This document shows positions 18,152 through 27,708 of a stretch of 64,000 bases of DNA, piece after piece. The position numbers were made by a program, and so were the translations under genes. Source of the stretch: Streptococcus parasanguinis. Its GTDB lineage: Bacteria > Bacillota > Bacilli > Lactobacillales > Streptococcaceae. Numbering within the stretch: the first letter of the stretch is position 1; each line of letters starts with the position of its first letter. Under the pieces are notes generated by a model. It was not told the DNA's origin. It worked only from the letters and a program-made list of their open reading frames with translations, and did not search any database. The stretch spans positions 186,001 to 250,000 of the forward strand of contig NZ_CP133988.1 of assembly GCF_031582885.1 (NCBI RefSeq). The letters run 5' to 3'.

Positions 18152-18296
18152 CTTAGAAACTTTCCTTAGGTGAGTACGGACGTCAGCGAACTTCGAAGAA
18201 GTTCCATGACTTAGTTTTGAGCCTAAGGTCTCAAAACTCCCGAGTGCCTGAAACAATTGTTTTCAGGCACTTTTCTCACGGCGGAAAGTTCCTAAG
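18152..18296. repeat. Structured multi-hairpin intergenic element
   Basis: A 145-bp stretch that folds on itself. The outer stem CTTAGaAACTTTCC (18152-18165) pairs with GGAAAGTTcCTAAG (18283-18296). Inside are three hairpins: GAACTTC/GAAGTTC (18188-18204), GTTTTGAG/CTCAAAAC (18214-18237) and GTGCCTGAAA/TTTCAGGCAC (18244-18270). It carries no open reading frame and fits neither a simple terminator nor the streptococcal BOX or RUP repeats as I remember them. It could be a miniature mobile element or a structured RNA. The rest of 18097-18409 is the dacA terminator and AT-rich DNA. Confidence 0.55.
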
Positions 18297-18409
18297 TATT
18301 TTTTAATGAGCCTTAAAAAGTATCTAATTTTAATTTTTTAGGCATCCATTAGTTTGTTTGATGTAAAAAATCAGTTTGTCTACATTATCTGTGAATGACA
18401 GATATTGAT

Positions 18410-19501
18410 TTAGTCTAAACCTTGAACGTAGGCATCTACTGCTACGATGGCTTGGGCAATATCAGAAGCCTTCACTTCAAATGGCATTTGATGGATGGTT
18501 TCTCCTTCGATGGTGGCTTGTTGACCAACTTTGAGAAGATCTTCATAACTTGCAGTTTCAAGATGCATTTCTTTCAGAGTGGTTGGCATACCGATTTGTT
18601 GATAGAAACGAATGTATTTATTCAATTCTTCCTTCGGACGGTTTTCCAAGAACAATTGAACGAGCGTTCCGTAGGCTACTTTTTCACCGTGAGTTAAATG
18701 GTGGATGTCCCCAGTAAGGGCTGTAAAGCCATTATGGATGGCATGGGCAGCAGCTAATCCCCCACTTTCAAATCCAATACCACTGAGAAGGGTATTAGCT
18801 TCAATAATGTTTTCAAGAGCAGGTGTTACAACTTTGGCTTCACAAGCAGCCATGGCTTGAAGACCGTCTGCAAATAAGGTTTCTTCACAACGTTGTGCAA
18901 TGGCGACACCCGCTAAGGTTTGTTGTTGACCCAACATGGTTTTTCCATTCGCTTGCATCACCGCACGCGCTTCTACCCAAGTCGCTAATCCATCTGCGAT
19001 ACCAGAGGCGAGCAAACGTTTTGGTGCTTGAGAGATCACTTTGCTATCCACCAAGACCAATTCTGGGTTCTTAGAATAGAAGATATAGCGCTCAAAGGCA
19101 CCCTCATCCGTATAGATAACCGACAAGGCGGAAACGGGAGCATCTGTAGAGGCGATGGTCGGAGCAATCACAACTGGTGATTTTAGAAGATCAGCAATAG
19201 CTTTTGCACTATCGATGGTCTTTCCTCCACCAAGTCCAATGACCAAATCACAGCCATTTTCTTCTGCCAGACTAACCACACGATTGATTTCGTTGTCAGA
19301 AGCTTCTCCATTGAAGAAGACTGGCAAAACCGTGAGCCCATTTTGACCAAGGTATTCTTCAAAACGCTTCCCTACGATATCATAGACCACTGAATCACAT
19401 AGCAAAACAGGGTGATTCCCTAATTCTGAAATAGATTGTGCATTTTCAAATAAGGCATTCTCACCTTGAATGTAACGTGACGGACTTGCAAAATTTCTCA
19501 T
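18410..19501 (-). CDS. gldA: Glycerol dehydrogenase (iron/zinc-dependent alcohol dehydrogenase family)
   Basis: A 363-residue enzyme oxidising glycerol to dihydroxyacetone with NAD+. The NAD-binding motif is GLGGGKTIDSAKAIAD (about 90-105). Metal ligands are a conserved Asp in GIADGLATWVEA and two His in AAAHAIHNGFTAL and HLTHGEKVAYGTL. Full length for GldA. Good promoter 36-64 bp upstream and RBS AAAGGAG. Transcribed alone. Confidence 0.93.
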   Translation of the reverse strand: MRNFASPSRYIQGENALFENAQSISELGNHPVLLCDSVVYDIVGKRFEEYLGQNGLTVLPVFFNGEASDNEINRVVSLAEENGCDLVIGLGGGKTIDSAKAIADLLKSPVVIAPTIASTDAPVSALSVIYTDEGAFERYIFYSKNPELVLVDSKVISQAPKRLLASGIADGLATWVEARAVMQANGKTMLGQQQTLAGVAIAQRCEETLFADGLQAMAACEAKVVTPALENIIEANTLLSGIGFESGGLAAAHAIHNGFTALTGDIHHLTHGEKVAYGTLVQLFLENRPKEELNKYIRFYQQIGMPTTLKEMHLETASYEDLLKVGQQATIEGETIHQMPFEVKASDIAQAIVAVDAYVQGLD

Positions 19502-19536
19502 AGTCTGCTCCTTTAAAATTTATTTAGTTCACACCT

Positions 19537-19565
19537 ATAGTAGCATTTATTTCTATGAAATTCAA
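19537..19565 (-). promoter_or_regulatory. gldA promoter
   Basis: Minus-strand TTGAAT, 17-bp spacer, TGC-TACTAT. A cre-like TGGAAGCGTTTCA lies ~50 bp upstream at 19616-19628, one base shorter than consensus, so catabolite control is possible. Confidence 0.65.
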
Positions 19566-19651
19566 AGAATTATACAAGGCACCACTCAATTAAATTTATC
19601 TGTTCACGCAGTCATTGGAAGCGTTTCATTTTTATTTGATGTATCTTATTA

Positions 19652-19708
19652 TCAAAAATCCCCAAAGCTAGTTTCAGTAGGTTGAAACTTAACTCTGGGG
19701 ATTTTTAT
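19652..19708. terminator. Bidirectional terminator-like hairpin
   Basis: AAAAATCCCC and GGGGATTTTT arms with a nested GTTTCA/TGAAAC stem. It lies between the gldA promoter region and pepO. From 19710 to 19820 nothing recognisable is seen. Confidence 0.6.
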
Positions 19709-19820
19709 TTTTTTCACGAGCAATCAAGAAAATCAATCGCTTAACTGAAGTTGAGACTACTTCCTTTGATCAACAAAACTAGTATTGCGAAATTGAACTC
19801 GCCCTAAAAGCGTCGAGAAA

Positions 19821-19867
19821 AAGAGAGATTGCCTGGTGGGCATGGCCCACATGGTCAATCTCCTATT
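19821..19867 (-). terminator. pepO terminator
   Basis: Long near-palindrome GAGATTG...GGTGGGC / GCCCAC...CAATCTC, with a CTCTTTTTCTC tail on the minus strand after the pepO stop. Confidence 0.75.
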
Positions 19868-19903
19868 TTCTTCTCGCTTTTTTTACGGGCTTAGTATCTT
19901 GAT

Positions 19904-21799
19904 TTACCAAATGATCACACGGTCTTCTGGTGCGCGCCACATGCCGTCACCTTCTTTGACATCAAAGGTTTCAAAGAATTCATCAAAGTTTGGTAACTGA
20001 ACATTGGTACGGAGTTTTCCTGGTGCGTGGACATCGACACTTGCGAGAAGTTGCATGTACTCTGTCCGGGCTTTCATGCGCCAGATGCGGGCAAAGTTGG
20101 TGAAGAATTCTTCTGCTGAGAAATCCTCCTCTTTCTTAGCCGCTTCAAGGGCTGCAGCGATTCCTCCGAGGTCTGCCACGTTTTCAGAAACGGTCAATTT
20201 CCCGTTAATCTTGGCACCGTAAGAGTCTTGTCCTTCAAACTGATCGATGACTTTTTGAGTCCGAGCGGTAAAGGCTTCGTAATCTTCTGGCTTCCACCAG
20301 TCTTTCAAGCTACCGTGCTCATCAAAGGAAGCACCATTGGTGTCAAAGGCGTGGGAGATTTCATGGGCAATGACTGCACCGATTCCGCCGTAGTTGGCTG
20401 ATGATGATTGGTGAAGGTCATAGAAAGGTGCTTGTAAAATCGCTGCTGGGAAGACGATTTGGTTTTGTTGCGGATCATAGTAGGCATTGACCAGATGGGC
20501 TGGCATGTGCCATTCGCTTCGATCAACCGGTTGGTTCCACTTGCTCCAAGTATGGGCAATGGAAATTTCGTAAAGGGCTTGAGCATTTTCAACCAAGGTC
20601 TTGCTTTCGTCGATGATCTTTTTGGCGTATGTTTCTGGTAATTTTTCAGGGTAGCCGATATGTGGTGTGATGACATTGAGTTTGACAATGGCTTTTTCAC
20701 GAGTTTCAGGAGCGAGCCAGTCTGCTTTTTCTAAGCGCTCCTTATAGACGTCAATCATGGTCGCTACTTTATGCTCTACGTCTGCTTTTGCTTCTGGTGA
20801 GAATTTTTCTCCCGCATACCAGAGTCCAAGTGCTTGGCTATAAGGTCCTTCTGCCAAGGCCAGAGCGGCTTTTTCTTTTGGACGAGGTTCTGGAATCCCC
20901 GTGATGATCCGTCCATATTCACCAGACAAGACACGGATTTCTTCCGTCAAGAAAGACGTCCAATCTAAAGCTGCACCAAGTTTCAATTTGGCATGAATGG
21001 TTTCCCAGTTGGCTGCCGAGTAGTATTTTGGTGCGAATTCCTTCCAGAAACGCTCTTCTGGCACGATGATTTTATCTGGTGTTTGTCCGATCACTTCAGT
21101 AAAGAAGGCATCGAGTGGCAATTCTGGGACCAAGGCCTTGAAATCTGCCCACTCATAAGGATGATAGAGTTTGTTGTACTCTGATCTTTCTTCATTTGAC
21201 AAAACATATTTGGCCAATTCTGCATCCGCCGCAATGACCTTATCCAGGATATCCTTGATTTCTTCCTCTGAGAATTCAAATTTAGGTAAGAGTTTTTCCA
21301 TCATTTGGCGCCAGATAGCCAGTAATTCTGGGCCTTTTTCGTTGCCTTCTTCATAATAGGTTGTATCTGGCAAGATGAGAGCAAGAGACTCTCCCCACAA
21401 GACATTCATTTGGGCATTCATAAAGTCTGGTGACACGCTAAATGGCATGAGATTTGGTTTGCCAGCTAGTTCATAGGTCCCCAACTTGCTGGTATAGTCT
21501 TCAAAAGAAGACAGAGCCTTAATTTCATTGATCAAGGGCATGACTGGTGCCACACCAGCTGCTTCTCGCGCATCAAAATCTGCCACCATTTTATGGTATT
21601 TGACAAAGTTTTGCAGAATGCTATCTTCAGGCAGCTCTTCTCCCCGTTGCCATTTTCCAGTGATATCCAACATCAAGTTTTCGATGTCTTGGATCAAGTC
21701 CATAAAACCACCAGTTGACGGTTTGTCATCAGGAATCACAGCTGTCTCAGCCCATTCCCCATTGACGTAATCATAAAAATCATCTTGTAAACGTACCAT
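19904..21799 (-). CDS. pepO: Endopeptidase PepO (M13 neprilysin family)
   Basis: About 631 residues from the ATG at 21799 (MVRLQDDFYDYVNGEWAE), the length I remember for streptococcal PepO; the longer in-frame reading has no support. A zinc metallopeptidase cutting oligopeptides: the zinc motif HEISH is in VIAHEISHAFD, the third ligand is in SENVADLGG, and NAYYDPQQNQIVFPAAIL is the M13 substrate motif. There is no signal peptide, so any cell-surface role would need non-classical export. It is divergent from the fim/sca Mn operon and shares its regulatory gap. Confidence 0.96.
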   Translation of the reverse strand: MVRLQDDFYDYVNGEWAETAVIPDDKPSTGGFMDLIQDIENLMLDITGKWQRGEELPEDSILQNFVKYHKMVADFDAREAAGVAPVMPLINEIKALSSFEDYTSKLGTYELAGKPNLMPFSVSPDFMNAQMNVLWGESLALILPDTTYYEEGNEKGPELLAIWRQMMEKLLPKFEFSEEEIKDILDKVIAADAELAKYVLSNEERSEYNKLYHPYEWADFKALVPELPLDAFFTEVIGQTPDKIIVPEERFWKEFAPKYYSAANWETIHAKLKLGAALDWTSFLTEEIRVLSGEYGRIITGIPEPRPKEKAALALAEGPYSQALGLWYAGEKFSPEAKADVEHKVATMIDVYKERLEKADWLAPETREKAIVKLNVITPHIGYPEKLPETYAKKIIDESKTLVENAQALYEISIAHTWSKWNQPVDRSEWHMPAHLVNAYYDPQQNQIVFPAAILQAPFYDLHQSSSANYGGIGAVIAHEISHAFDTNGASFDEHGSLKDWWKPEDYEAFTARTQKVIDQFEGQDSYGAKINGKLTVSENVADLGGIAAALEAAKKEEDFSAEEFFTNFARIWRMKARTEYMQLLASVDVHAPGKLRTNVQLPNFDEFFETFDVKEGDGMWRAPEDRVIIW

Positions 21800-21890
21800 G
21801 ATCTTCTCGCTTTCATTCTTTTCTAATAACCTTATCAAAAATAGGAACTTTTTTCAATGATTACAAGTAAGTTAATCTAAATCATTTTAA

Positions 21891-21910
21891 AAATTAACTT
21901 GACTTAATTT
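21891..21910. promoter_or_regulatory. MntR/ScaR operator of the manganese transporter operon
   Basis: AAATTAA-CTTGAC-TTAATTT is a 7-6-7 palindrome of the kind bound by Mn-loaded ScaR/MntR/PsaR in streptococci. It covers the -35 hexamer of the fimC promoter, so binding would shut the operon when Mn is plentiful. A DtxR-type regulator gene is present at 26207. Confidence 0.8.
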
Positions 21911-21927
21911 TTTTATTTATGTATATT
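21899..21927 (+). promoter_or_regulatory. fimCBA promoter
   Basis: TTGACT (21899-21904), 17-bp spacer, TATATT (21922-21927). The -35 lies inside the ScaR-type palindrome. Confidence 0.75.
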
Positions 21928-21947
21928 AATAGTAAAGGAGCAAAATC

Positions 21948-22670
21948 ATGATTCAAATTGAACATCTAAGTGTTGCTTACCAGCAAACACTGGCCTTGGA
22001 GGATCTTTCCCTCACCATCCAGGGTCCAACCATCCTAGGCATTCTTGGACCCAACGGAGCTGGAAAATCAACCCTGATCAAGGCCATGCTAGGACTTCTC
22101 CCTCATTCGGGAAAGGTCCTGCTCGATCAAAAAGATCTCGGCCAAGCTCTTCAACGAGTGGCCTACGTCGAACAGAAATCCGCTATTGATTTCCACTTCC
22201 CCATCACGGTGCGGGAGTGTGTCTCACTGGGTCTCTATCCCCATCTTTCTATCTTCAAGCGAAAAAGTAAAGAAGATCTCCAAAAAGTGGAAAATGCCTT
22301 GAAACTTGTCAATCTTCTTGATCTAGCAGATCGCCAGATCGGCCAGCTTTCGGGAGGGCAATTCCAACGGGTGCTAATCGCCCGCTGCTTGGTCCAAGAA
22401 GCAGAGGTCATCTTTTTGGATGAGCCCTTCGCAGGGATTGACTCCGTCAGCGAAGACATTATCATGCAGACCCTTCAGACCTTGAAACAAGAAGGCAAGA
22501 CCATTCTGATCGTCCATCACGATCTCAGCAAGGTCCCTGCTTACTTCGACCAGGTCCTCCTTCTCCATCGTAAGCTGATTGCTTTTGGAAAAACAGAGGA
22601 AACCTTTACCAAGGAGAATCTGCATGCAGCCTACGGGCATGAACTCTTTATAGGAGGTGGCGTCGGATGA
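21948..22670 (+). CDS. fimC: Manganese ABC transporter ATP-binding protein
   Basis: A 240-residue ATPase. Walker A is GPNGAGKS (34-41), the signature [15 protein letters not shown], and Walker [18 protein letters not shown], the form typical of metal (ZnuC/PsaB/ScaA-type) importers. First gene of the metal operon; it overlaps the permease by 4 bp. Called scaA, psaB or fimC in different species. RBS AAAGGAG. Confidence 0.94.
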   Translation: MIQIEHLSVAYQQTLALEDLSLTIQGPTILGILGPNGAGKSTLIKAMLGLLPHSGKVLLDQKDLGQALQRVAYVEQKSAIDFHFPITVRECVSLGLYPHLSIFKRKSKEDLQKVENALKLVNLLDLADRQIGQLSGGQFQRVLIARCLVQEAEVIFLDEPFAGIDSVSEDIIMQTLQTLKQEGKTILIVHHDLSKVPAYFDQVLLLHRKLIAFGKTEETFTKENLHAAYGHELFIGGGVG

Positions 22671-23509
22671 TTACAGAATTTATCGATGGATTACAACAAT
22701 TCCACTTCTTACAGAATGCCCTGATCACAGCCATTGCCATCGGTATTGTCGCTGGAGCTGTCGGATGCTTCATTATTTTGCGAGGCATGTCTCTCATGGG
22801 AGATGCTATCTCGCACGCAGTCCTTCCAGGGGTGGCCCTGTCCTTTATCCTTGGCATCAATTTCTTTATTGGCGCCATTGTCTTTGGGCTTCTAGCTTCC
22901 ATCCTTATCACCTATATCAAGAGTAACTCCATCATTAAGAGCGACACAGCGATAGGGATTACCTTTTCTTCTTTCCTTGCCTTAGGAGTCATTCTGATTG
23001 GAGTCGCCAAAAGTTCCACCGACCTCTTCCACATCCTCTTTGGGAATATCTTGGCCGTGCAAGACCAGGATATGTGGATGACCATCGGTGTTGGGGTGGC
23101 GGTCTTGCTGGTAATTGTCCTGCTCTTTCGTCCCTTGCTGCTCACTTCTTTTGATCCCGTTCTGGCTCAATCCATGGGCGTTCGGGTCAAGATCTATCAC
23201 TACCTCCTCATGGTGCTCTTGACTTTGGTTTCTGTCACTGCTATGCAAAGTGTCGGGACCATTCTGATCGTCGCCATGCTCATCACACCTGCTGCGACAG
23301 CCTATCTCTATGCCAATAGCCTCTGGTCCATGATGCTCTTGTCCTCTAGCCTAGGCGCTCTTGCATCCGTTCTGGGACTCTTTATTGGCTATAGTTTGAA
23401 CATCGCCGTTGGGTCTTGTATTGTCCTCACTTCTGCCGTCTTCTTTCTCATCAGCTTTTTTATCGCTCCTAAGCAGAGAAAGAACAAGCACGCTCTTTCA
23501 TCTCATTAA
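22667..23509 (+). CDS. fimB: Manganese ABC transporter permease
   Basis: A 280-residue inner-membrane protein of the ABC-3 (ZnuB/PsaC) family with about eight membrane spans. The early segment [31 protein letters not shown] is the usual signature. It starts inside the ATPase gene's end (ATGA overlap) and is followed 11 bp later by the binding lipoprotein. Forms the Mn2+ channel. Confidence 0.94.
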   Translation: MITEFIDGLQQFHFLQNALITAIAIGIVAGAVGCFIILRGMSLMGDAISHAVLPGVALSFILGINFFIGAIVFGLLASILITYIKSNSIIKSDTAIGITFSSFLALGVILIGVAKSSTDLFHILFGNILAVQDQDMWMTIGVGVAVLLVIVLLFRPLLLTSFDPVLAQSMGVRVKIYHYLLMVLLTLVSVTAMQSVGTILIVAMLITPAATAYLYANSLWSMMLLSSSLGALASVLGLFIGYSLNIAVGSCIVLTSAVFFLISFFIAPKQRKNKHALSSH

Positions 23510-23520
23510 AGGAGAAACAC

Positions 23521-24450
23521 ATGAAAAAAATCGCTTCTGTCCTCGCCCTCTTTGTGGCGCTCTTATTCGGTCTTCTAGCCTGTAGCAAGGGTTCTTCTTC
23601 TGGAGCTTCTGGTAAATTGAAAGTGGTCACCACCAATTCGATCCTTGCAGATATGACCAAAAATATTGCTGGGGATAAGATCGAGCTCCACAGTATCGTT
23701 CCCGTCGGCAAAGATCCCCACGAATACGAACCGCTCCCAGAAGATGTCAAAAAAACTTCACAAGCAGACCTGATCTTCTACAACGGGATCAATCTCGAAA
23801 CCGGTGGCAATGCTTGGTTCACTAAATTGGTCAAAAATGCCAATAAAATAGAAAACAAGGACTATTTCGCAGTGAGCGAGGGAGTCGACGTCATCTACCT
23901 AGAAGGCCAAAACCAAGCTGGAAAAGAAGACCCACACGCTTGGCTCAATCTCGAAAATGGGATCCTCTACGCTAAAAACATTGCCAAACAATTGATCGCC
24001 AAAGATCCGAAAAACAAGGACTTCTACGAAAAGAATCTAGCTGCTTATACTGAAAAACTCAGTAAGCTCGACCAAAAAGCCAAGCAAGCATTCAATAACA
24101 TCCCGGCAGACAAGAAGATGATCGTAACCAGCGAAGGCTGCTTCAAATACTTCTCCAAAGCCTATGGCGTCCCATCTGCCTATATCTGGGAAATCAATAC
24201 GGAAGAAGAAGGCACACCTGACCAAATCAAAACGCTGGTAGAAAAGCTCCGTCAAACCAAGGTGCCGGCCCTCTTTGTTGAATCCAGTGTCGATGAACGT
24301 CCTATGAAAACTGTGTCTAAAGATACCGACATCCCAATCTATGCAAAAATCTTCACTGATTCCATCGCCAAAGAAGGAGAAAAGGGCGATAGCTATTACA
24401 GCATGATGAAGTGGAACTTAGACAAGATCGCAGAAGGTTTGAGTCAGTAG
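23521..24450 (+). CDS. fimA: Manganese-binding lipoprotein adhesin FimA/ScaA/PsaA
   Basis: A 309-residue lipoprotein. Lipobox LLAC puts the lipid on C21. The four metal ligands of this family fall at exactly the known positions: H67 (DPHEYEP), H139 (DPHAWLN), E205 (TSEGCF) and D280. It captures Mn2+ for FimBC. In S. parasanguinis this protein is also known as a saliva/fibrin adhesin and endocarditis antigen. RBS AAAGGAG. Confidence 0.97.
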   Translation: MKKIASVLALFVALLFGLLACSKGSSSGASGKLKVVTTNSILADMTKNIAGDKIELHSIVPVGKDPHEYEPLPEDVKKTSQADLIFYNGINLETGGNAWFTKLVKNANKIENKDYFAVSEGVDVIYLEGQNQAGKEDPHAWLNLENGILYAKNIAKQLIAKDPKNKDFYEKNLAAYTEKLSKLDQKAKQAFNNIPADKKMIVTSEGCFKYFSKAYGVPSAYIWEINTEEEGTPDQIKTLVEKLRQTKVPALFVESSVDERPMKTVSKDTDIPIYAKIFTDSIAKEGEKGDSYYSMMKWNLDKIAEGLSQ

Positions 24451-24528
24451 CCCCTTCAGATTTCCAAACAAATCAGTGGCCCCTCCTCCGGTATTGCGGT
24501 ACAATAAAAACAAAAAAGGAGTCTTTTT

Positions 24529-25023
24529 ATGGCAACATTTTTAGGAAACCCTGTTACCTTTACCGGATCTCAACTTCAAGTTGGGGAAATGGCTCATGAT
24601 TTTTCATTGATCACTCCAGCTCTGGAGAAGAAATCTTTAGCTGATTTTGCTGGCAAGAAAAAAGTCCTCAGCATCATCCCATCCATCGACACAGGGATCT
24701 GTTCGATGCAAACACGTCACTTCAACAAGGCCCTCTCTGACATGGAAGACACTGTGGTCTTGACCATCTCTGTCGACCTTCCTTTCGCTCAAGGCAAATG
24801 GTGTGCTGCTGAAGGGCTCGACAATGCCATCATGCTCTCAGACTACTTCGACCATTCCTTCGGGAAGGCTTATGGCCTCTTGATCAATGAATGGCACTTG
24901 CTTGCGCGTGCTGTCTTGGTCTTAGATGCGAATAACAAGGTTACTTACGTTGAATACTTAGACAACATCAACAGCGAACCCAATTACGACGCTGCAATCG
25001 AAGCCGTCAAAGCACTTGGGTAA
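24529..25023 (+). CDS. tpx: Thiol peroxidase
   Basis: A 164-residue 2-Cys peroxiredoxin of the Tpx class. The peroxidatic cysteine is C58 in [13 protein letters not shown] and the resolving cysteine C92 in KWCAAEGL. It reduces peroxides using thioredoxin. Downstream of the Mn operon, as in S. parasanguinis and pneumococcus (psaD). A TACAAT at about 24500 and RBS AAAGGAG suggest it may also have its own promoter. Confidence 0.97.
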   Translation: MATFLGNPVTFTGSQLQVGEMAHDFSLITPALEKKSLADFAGKKKVLSIIPSIDTGICSMQTRHFNKALSDMEDTVVLTISVDLPFAQGKWCAAEGLDNAIMLSDYFDHSFGKAYGLLINEWHLLARAVLVLDANNKVTYVEYLDNINSEPNYDAAIEAVKALG

Positions 25024-25026
25024 ACG

Positions 25027-25051
25027 AAAAAGAGGTCTGCGACCTCTTTTT
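25027..25051. terminator. tpx terminator (bidirectional)
   Basis: AAAAAGAGGTC / GACCTCTTTTT stem with a 3-nt loop, between two convergent genes; it can serve both. Confidence 0.9.
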
Positions 25052-25056
25052 CATTG

Positions 25057-26082
25057 CTATAAAATCCGATGGAGCCCATTCTGGAGGAGGACTCGCCAAC
25101 GTAAGCGAGGGATGCCTTGTAGGAAGCTTCGCACGCGCTGTGCTACTTGTTGCTTATAGCTCTTGCCTCCTTGTGCAAAAACTCCTTTTCGACTCCAATA
25201 ACCTTGCTCTCCTCGGTCATTCTTCGGAGCTAGATAGCGAACTCCTTGCTGATAGAGGACCTGCTTGCGAAAGGCTGGATCCCACGCTTTGACGGGGTCA
25301 ATATCTAAGTCCTTATGGGTCCTGCCCCTAGCCAAGCCATAGTTAAAACTGGCACCATTGACAATGCCATTTTCAGAAACTTCTACTGGATCAACTTCAT
25401 TGAGGAAATGCCCAGCTTGATCGAGAATATACTCCGTATGGAAATTTAACAAGACCTTGAAATTAACTTGTTGGGAGGCCCCTGATGGATAATGAAGGTG
25501 ACCATCTGGCCTTAGGGAGACCTTATTGTGAAGACGAGCAGCCGCATAAGCATCCACCGTGACCGCTCTAGCCTCCTGTAGGTAAGCTTGTAAGGCCTCT
25601 TCGTCAGTCTGTCCAGCTCTCGCATTATGTATCCGAATCCATTGCGCCTGGTAACTTGAAAGTAGATAACGCAACTGGTGAACCTGGCGTTTCAAAAGTT
25701 GATCTCCCGACTGATCCGCTAAGGGATCCCTTTCAAAGGCGACCTGCACGACGCGTGAAAATGCCGTCCAAAAGTCGGATCCTGGCGGACAATCTGGAGC
25801 CATCCTACTCAGAAGAAAGGCTGTTTCTTCACAAGTTCCAGACAAGTCACTCGGCATTAGGAGAATTTTCATGACGCCCCTCAGTAAGTCTTGGGCAGCA
25901 GTCTCCGTTAGATCTTTGATCTCTTGAAACCACATGTTTTGAAACAGAGGACTGGCAAAGAAAAAGATAGACTGGTATTGTTCTTGGTAGGCTTGTGGAT
26001 CTTTGTATCCCTGCAAGTGCTTCTCTAGATAGGCTAAACTATTTTCTCTCCAGCCTAGTCTCGCTAATTCCCGTCTGTTCAT
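25057..26082 (-). CDS. Uncharacterised streptococcal protein (DUF3114-like)
   Basis: 341 residues, no signal peptide and no membrane span; predicted soluble and arginine-rich at the C-terminus. From memory the C-terminal half (NGIVNGASFNYGLARGRTHKDLDIDP) resembles the streptococcal DUF3114 family, but this is uncertain. No catalytic motif is recognised. Convergent with tpx and divergent from the metal regulator at 26207. Function unknown. Confidence 0.7.
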   Translation of the reverse strand: MNRRELARLGWRENSLAYLEKHLQGYKDPQAYQEQYQSIFFFASPLFQNMWFQEIKDLTETAAQDLLRGVMKILLMPSDLSGTCEETAFLLSRMAPDCPPGSDFWTAFSRVVQVAFERDPLADQSGDQLLKRQVHQLRYLLSSYQAQWIRIHNARAGQTDEEALQAYLQEARAVTVDAYAAARLHNKVSLRPDGHLHYPSGASQQVNFKVLLNFHTEYILDQAGHFLNEVDPVEVSENGIVNGASFNYGLARGRTHKDLDIDPVKAWDPAFRKQVLYQQGVRYLAPKNDRGEQGYWSRKGVFAQGGKSYKQQVAQRVRSFLQGIPRLRWRVLLQNGLHRIL

Positions 26083-26206
26083 GATGCCGTCCTTTCTATG
26101 CTACTATACTACCATCTTTTGGAACTTGAGACAATTCTCATTACTCCACTAGCGTTTTTGAGGATTTTTTTGATATACTAGAAGTGAGCGAAGAAAAGAG
26201 GAAAGC

Positions 26207-26860
26207 ATGACACCAAACAAAGAAGATTACCTCAAGTGCATTTATGAAATTGGCACAGAAGTAGAAAAAATCAGTAATAAGGAAATCGCTAGTCGCATGC
26301 AGGTCTCTCCACCCGCTGTGACCGAAATGATTAAGCGGATGGTCTCTGAGGGTCTCCTAGTGAAAGATAAGACCCATGGCTATCTACTAACAGATCTGGG
26401 CTCGCAATTGGTCTCTGATCTCTACCGCAAGCACCGCTTGATCGAAGTATTTCTGCTGAAAAATCTTGGCTACACAACTGAAGAAGTCCATGAAGAGGCA
26501 GAAGTTCTCGAGCATACCGTTTCTGAACATTTCATCGACCGGCTGGATCACATGCTTGGAAATCCTAAGACCTGCCCTCATGGTGGGACAATTCCAAAGA
26601 AAGGTGAAAGGCTTGTCGAAGCCTACCAAGACCGTCTCAGTGAAACGACTGAGCCTGGTCTGTATATTCTGCAAAGGGTCTATGACACCTATGAATTGTT
26701 AAAATTTTTAGACCAGATCCATCTCCAAATTGGTGATACCATCGTGTTTCAACGGTACGATGACTACACAGGCCTCTATCACTTCGTTATCCATGGACAA
26801 GAAATTTCTATCAACCAAGTGATCGCCCAACAACTCTATATCGAAAAACATGCAGTCTAA
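26207..26860 (+). CDS. DtxR/MntR-family metal-dependent regulator (ScaR/PsaR/SloR type)
   Basis: 217 residues: an N-terminal winged helix (ISNKEIASRMQVSPPAVTEMIKRM), a metal-binding and dimerisation domain (HRLIEVFLLKNLGYTTEEVHEEAEVLEHTVSEHFIDRLD), and a C-terminal SH3-like FeoA domain. Asp7 and the E-x-x-H metal ligands are present. It should bind the palindrome at 21891 and repress fimCBA when Mn2+ is sufficient. It lies ~1.2 kb downstream of tpx. Confidence 0.93.
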   Translation: MTPNKEDYLKCIYEIGTEVEKISNKEIASRMQVSPPAVTEMIKRMVSEGLLVKDKTHGYLLTDLGSQLVSDLYRKHRLIEVFLLKNLGYTTEEVHEEAEVLEHTVSEHFIDRLDHMLGNPKTCPHGGTIPKKGERLVEAYQDRLSETTEPGLYILQRVYDTYELLKFLDQIHLQIGDTIVFQRYDDYTGLYHFVIHGQEISINQVIAQQLYIEKHAV

Positions 26861-26878
26861 CCCGACTGCATGTTTTCT
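26850..26878 (+). terminator. Terminator of the metal regulator gene
   Basis: ATGCAGTC / GACTGCAT stem overlapping the stop codon, followed by GTTTTCTT. Confidence 0.7.
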
Positions 26879-26881
26879 TAC

Positions 26882-27325
26882 TTATGGATGTTTTGTATCT
26901 AGCAAAATCGTCACTGGACCATCATTGATCAATTCAATCGCCATATCGGCTCCAAAGATCCCTCGTTTGACAGGGACTTCTTTTTCTAATTGATCATTAA
27001 AGGCATCATATAACTGACTGGCCATATCTGGCTTGGCAGCCCCTATAAAAGCAGGACGGTTGCCTTTTTTTGTCTCCGCAAAGAGGGTAAATTGAGAGAT
27101 CGACAAGATTTCTCCTTGAATATCTTTGACCGAAAGATTCATCTTATCTTCCTCATCTGAGAAAATACGCATCTGCGATACCTTGCGGACCGCATAATCT
27201 AAATCTTTCTGATCGTCATCTGGACCGACACCTACTAGGAGCAGCAAGCCTTGCTGGATCGCATTGTAGACTTGACCATCAATGGAAACCGAGGCACTCT
27301 TGACCCGTTGAATTACTAATTTCAT
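26882..27325 (-). CDS. dtd: D-aminoacyl-tRNA deacylase
   Basis: A 147-residue proofreading enzyme that removes D-amino acids from tRNA. Both active-site motifs are present: SQFTLFA (~76-82) and [10 protein letters not shown] with the cross-subunit Gly-Pro (~134-143). Usually co-transcribed after rel in streptococci; here a ~380 bp repeat-filled gap separates them. Confidence 0.95.
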   Translation of the reverse strand: MKLVIQRVKSASVSIDGQVYNAIQQGLLLLVGVGPDDDQKDLDYAVRKVSQMRIFSDEEDKMNLSVKDIQGEILSISQFTLFAETKKGNRPAFIGAAKPDMASQLYDAFNDQLEKEVPVKRGIFGADMAIELINDGPVTILLDTKHP

Positions 27326-27395
27326 TTTATTATCCTATTTTATAAATCTATTGAGCATTCACTGCTACCCTTGAAAGAACGTCAACCACAGACGA

Positions 27396-27485
27396 CGAGC
27401 TAACCAAGCAATAAAAGAGTTCTGAACATATCCTAGCTTCTTCAAAGAAAATCGACATCAAACAAGGCGGTGAGACGCAGGCATA
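27396..27485 (+). repeat. Interspersed repeat unit, copy 1
   Basis: A ~90-bp unit (CGAGCTAACCAAGCAATAAA ... GTGAGACGCAGGCATA) repeated at 27563-27652 with few changes. Non-coding. It lies between dtd and rel. Confidence 0.7.
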
Positions 27486-27562
27486 CTATCTGAAAAGTAA
27501 AGGCTGTTCAGTTGCTTTTAGTGCGAGACAGCGAGACAAAGACAGTACTGAAGTACGGCGAG

Positions 27563-27652
27563 GCGAGCTAACGAAGCAATAAAAGAGTTCTGAGCACATC
27601 CTAGCTTCTTCAAAGAAAATCGACATCAGACAAGGCAGTGAGACGCAGGCAT
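27563..27652 (+). repeat. Interspersed repeat unit, copy 2
   Basis: Second copy of the 27396-27485 unit, 167 bp further on. Both contain GAAAATCGAC, which also occurs inverted (GTCGATTTTC) at about 27691-27700 beside the rel stop codon, giving the region long-range inverted complementarity. Confidence 0.7.
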
Positions 27653-27708
27653 AACTGTAGTTAGGCCAGTCGAAACTAACGCAGTATGAAGTCGATTTTC
27701 GTAGAAAA

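Noticed and set aside
27396-27652. Two repeat units considered as a CRISPR array
   Set aside because: Only two 90-bp units, no short regular spacers, no cas genes anywhere in the window.
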